64,000 bases of DNA, taken from positions 186,001 through 250,000 of the forward strand of contig NZ_JBLWFI010000001.1 in NCBI RefSeq assembly GCF_048898065.1, in the 5' to 3' direction. Below, in pieces: positions 61,878-64,000 of this stretch. Both the position numbers and the translations under genes were made by a program. The notes under the pieces were generated by a model, which saw nothing but the letters and a program-made list of their open reading frames with translations, made no database searches and was not told the origin of the DNA. Position 1 is the stretch's first letter. Each line of letters starts with the position of its first letter. The DNA comes from Tepidibacillus_B infernus. GTDB lineage: Bacteria > Bacillota > Bacilli > Tepidibacillales > Tepidibacillaceae.

Positions 61878-64000
61878 ATGGATCGAATCATGAAAAATAA
61901 GTATTGGATCTTTATGCTTACAGTAATCCTTATTACTTCCATCTTGTTTGCTCCATTGCAAATTACTCAAGCATCAACAGATACATTACCCACTGATCAG
62001 TCAGTAACAAGCATCTACTTGAATAACTGGAAGGATGCAGTAAATATATGGATGGCGAGCGAATTAGCTCAAACGGATACAGGAAATTATGGTCCAAGAA
62101 TTGGAGAAATGAGAATTGATGACGACTATACCGTGAATCAGATTCATGATTACTCTGCTTTTTTTCGTGATGAAACCAATGCAGTGAAATATACAGAACC
62201 GCACAATTTTGCCTCAGAAGCTTATTATGATGACGGCGGGATTCTTCAAACCAAATATTTGGATTATAACGGAAGCAATCTGCCCATTGTGGTTGAAAAA
62301 GATTTTGCCATGGTGCCTAATGAGGACTTTATGATTGCTAAGTATACTTTTACAAATAACAATGCAACCTCTATTAACTTTAATCTTTTGGAACAGATCC
62401 ATGTCAATAATGTGACAAAGGGCAGTACGAATCAAACTCATCATGGATGGTATGACAACACAAGAAATACCCTGTTTGTCGATATGACCAGTTCAGGTCA
62501 ATATTATGTCGCCTTAGGTGCTTTCCAGAGTGCAGACGGTTACCAAGTGGCGGATGATACAGAGTCCAACTTGGGAGCAAACGATGTGAGTGCTTGGTAT
62601 ACCTTCGATAACAATGGAACAGTAAAAAATAATTCCGATGAATATGCGGTAGATATCAGCGTTGCTTTTCAGGATCAGGTAACCATTCCTGCATCAGGTT
62701 CTGTGTCCGTCTCCTTTGTTGCAACGGTTCAGGATAGCTTAACCAATGCTCAGAATTCGGTTGATCGTGCTTTATCCCAGAAAGCAGATTATTGGTTTAC
62801 TCAGACGAGTAATACTTACAGCAGTTGGCTCAGTCAGGGAAAAACCGTTAATTTTGCTGACGGCGGCATCAATAAAACCTATACACGGGCTTTAATCACA
62901 ATTAAGAATGCAACAAACCCGACTTATGGGGCAACTCCTGCTACGACTAATCCGATTGCTTACGGTTATAAAGTATGGGCACGGGATTCGGCCGTAACTG
63001 CGATGGTTCTCGATCAGGCAGGTTTTTACGATGAGGCGGAGAAATACTGGTACTGGCTGCAAGATCGGCAACAGTCAGACGGCACTTTCAAAACGACCTT
63101 TGATTATTGGACTAACAATTACGTATCCTTTGTTGAGCCTGAACACGATTCAATCGGAATTTTTCTTGTCGGTGCTTATCAGCATTATAAATTAACCGGA
63201 GATACCACCTTCTTAAATAGTATCTGGACGAAGTACAAAAAATCTGCAGATTTTATCTGGTCTAATTTAGGGTCTGACCCTTATGGTTTTGGTGAGGAAG
63301 ATGCAAGCATCTGGGAAGAGCAAATTGAATATAACGCATTTACTCAAGCCTTGTATGTGGCAGGATTGGATGCTGCCCAGCATATGGCTAGAGCAAAGGG
63401 GTTAAATAGTCTGGCAGATGATTATAACGGTGCTGCGAGTGAGATTCGTTCCAATATTCAAAAGGATGATACATGGAGTCCGTCAGGGCTTTGGAATGTA
63501 AACAATGGTTATTATAATCGTGCAGTCAATACTAATGGAACAGCACGAACCTTGGTAGACGGGTCATCTAACGCTTTAATTGTTTACGGCGTAATAGATG
63601 CCAATTCTTCAAGGGCAAACAGTCACGTAAATAAAATAAAAACCAATCTGCAACATGATAATTACGGAATTGCCCGTTATGACGGGGATGATTTCTATTA
63701 CACCTCTCCATACAGTCCCGGAGGGAATGAGGCGTTAAGCGATGAACCTTCCTGGCCACAAATGAGTGCTTATGCAGCTTTGCATCATTTATATCGGGGA
63801 GAAAAGCAAACAGCATTAAATTATCTGAAATGGATTGTCTCCCGTACAGCGGTTGGTTATATGGCCCAGGGAGAGGCCGTATCACGAATTTCATTGAAAC
63901 CTCTTCCCAGTACAATGGTAGAGCCTGTAACAGGAGCATGGTTTGTGATTACCGCATTGGTTTACGAGGATCAAGCGGATATACGAGTCATTCCTCCGCA
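61878..64000 (+). CDS. Secreted GH15 glucodextranase-like enzyme, copy 2 (3' end outside window)
   Basis: Open from ATG 61878 (AGGAGGA at 61863-61869) to the window edge, 707 codons. It has a signal peptide (YWIFMLTVILITSILFAPLQ), an N-terminal beta-sandwich domain as in glucodextranase, then the (alpha/alpha)6 barrel: VWARDSAVTAMVLDQ (about 362-376) and the catalytic acid in SIWEEQIEYNAFTQAL (Glu480/Glu481). Glucodextranase releases glucose from the ends of dextran. It is the intact partner of the degraded gene at 46905-49617 and ends the LacI-controlled run as far as visible. Family is secure; alpha-1,6 specificity is inferred from the surrounding genes. Confidence 0.85.
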   Translation, partial: MDRIMKNKYWIFMLTVILITSILFAPLQITQASTDTLPTDQSVTSIYLNNWKDAVNIWMASELAQTDTGNYGPRIGEMRIDDDYTVNQIHDYSAFFRDETNAVKYTEPHNFASEAYYDDGGILQTKYLDYNGSNLPIVVEKDFAMVPNEDFMIAKYTFTNNNATSINFNLLEQIHVNNVTKGSTNQTHHGWYDNTRNTLFVDMTSSGQYYVALGAFQSADGYQVADDTESNLGANDVSAWYTFDNNGTVKNNSDEYAVDISVAFQDQVTIPASGSVSVSFVATVQDSLTNAQNSVDRALSQKADYWFTQTSNTYSSWLSQGKTVNFADGGINKTYTRALITIKNATNPTYGATPATTNPIAYGYKVWARDSAVTAMVLDQAGFYDEAEKYWYWLQDRQQSDGTFKTTFDYWTNNYVSFVEPEHDSIGIFLVGAYQHYKLTGDTTFLNSIWTKYKKSADFIWSNLGSDPYGFGEEDASIWEEQIEYNAFTQALYVAGLDAAQHMARAKGLNSLADDYNGAASEIRSNIQKDDTWSPSGLWNVNNGYYNRAVNTNGTARTLVDGSSNALIVYGVIDANSSRANSHVNKIKTNLQHDNYGIARYDGDDFYYTSPYSPGGNEALSDEPSWPQMSAYAALHHLYRGEKQTALNYLKWIVSRTAVGYMAQGEAVSRISLKPLPSTMVEPVTGAWFVITALVYEDQADIRVIPP
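61921..62233 (+). repeat. Near-identical tract shared with 46921-47233
   Basis: Covers part of the signal peptide and the start of the N-terminal domain. One mismatch in 313 bases, while the following sequence is strongly diverged at silent sites. A second shared tract is 62571-62675. Confidence 0.9.

Noticed and set aside
46921..62233. The exact 15,000-base offset between GH15 copies as a sign of artificial sequence duplication
   Set aside because: The genes between are different and the copies are diverged outside short tracts, so the round number is a coincidence without indels in the first part of the alignment.
63568..63939. Minus-strand open frame of about 123 codons inside the second GH15 gene
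   Set aside because: It is the antisense shadow of conserved GH15 coding sequence; a similar shadow occurs in copy 1.
33842..64000. CRISPR array or toxin-antitoxin module
   Set aside because: I looked for regularly spaced repeats and small paired genes and found only the tandem duplication and the two inverted-repeat elements.

Overview
The window is a low-GC Gram-positive chromosome segment, most likely from a spore-forming member of the Bacillales. The evidence is AGGAGG-type ribosome sites with GTG/TTG starts, a SpoVAF/GerA-family protein, MutS2 next to a DUF350 gene, DUF1657, and CsoR/CopZ/CopA. I cannot fix the genus from sequence alone.

Left part (1-33.9 kb). After the 3' end of a 5-oxoprolinase subunit C gene comes a complete four-gene Wadjet-type anti-plasmid system (jetABCD, 659-8926), of the DUF2397/DUF2398/SMC-like/DUF2399 kind. 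Next is a small glutaredoxin-like gene (9250-9525) whose first catalytic cysteine codon is TGA, followed at the right distance by a hairpin. It is a candidate selenoprotein beside the copper operon csoR-copA-copZ. A SAM (S-box) riboswitch with terminator then leads an organosulfur ABC transporter plus a YeeE/TsuA-type thiosulfate transporter. Two OmpR-type two-component systems follow. The first precedes a small membrane protein and a cytochrome b gene that has lost its N-terminal half. The second heads an operon with a Met-rich membrane peptide, a ResA-like thioredoxin and a membrane protein. Between and after them lie an M23 peptidase, cysteine synthase, mutS2, an MFS transporter, spoVAF-like and trxA.

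Right part (33.8-64 kb). This is a large alpha-1,6-glucan (dextran) utilisation locus. A YesN/YesM two-component pair, a GH13 oligo-1,6-glucosidase (frameshifted), a sugar-binding lipoprotein and two permeases lie on the minus strand and are interrupted by an IS110-family element. Divergent from them are a GH27-like glucanase with CBMs (two in-frame stops) and a GH15 glucodextranase-like gene (two deletions, one removing the catalytic acid). A LacI-type regulator with palindromic AAACGTTT-type operators then precedes an apparently intact co-directional run. It comprises a cytoplasmic GH15, a sugar-binding lipoprotein, two permeases, three GH66 enzymes (membrane-anchored, cytoplasmic, and a CBM35-containing cycloisomaltooligosaccharide glucanotransferase), and a second GH15 gene that runs off the window.

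Inferred pathway: secreted GH66, GH27 and GH15 enzymes cut or cyclise dextran, the two ABC importers (both without their own ATPase) take up (cyclo)isomaltooligosaccharides, and cytoplasmic GH66, GH13 and GH15 enzymes finish them to glucose. All clear gene lesions of this locus fall in 37.5-49.6 kb, and the LacI half looks undamaged. The two GH15 secreted paralogues share nearly identical patches inside otherwise diverged sequence, which suggests gene conversion.
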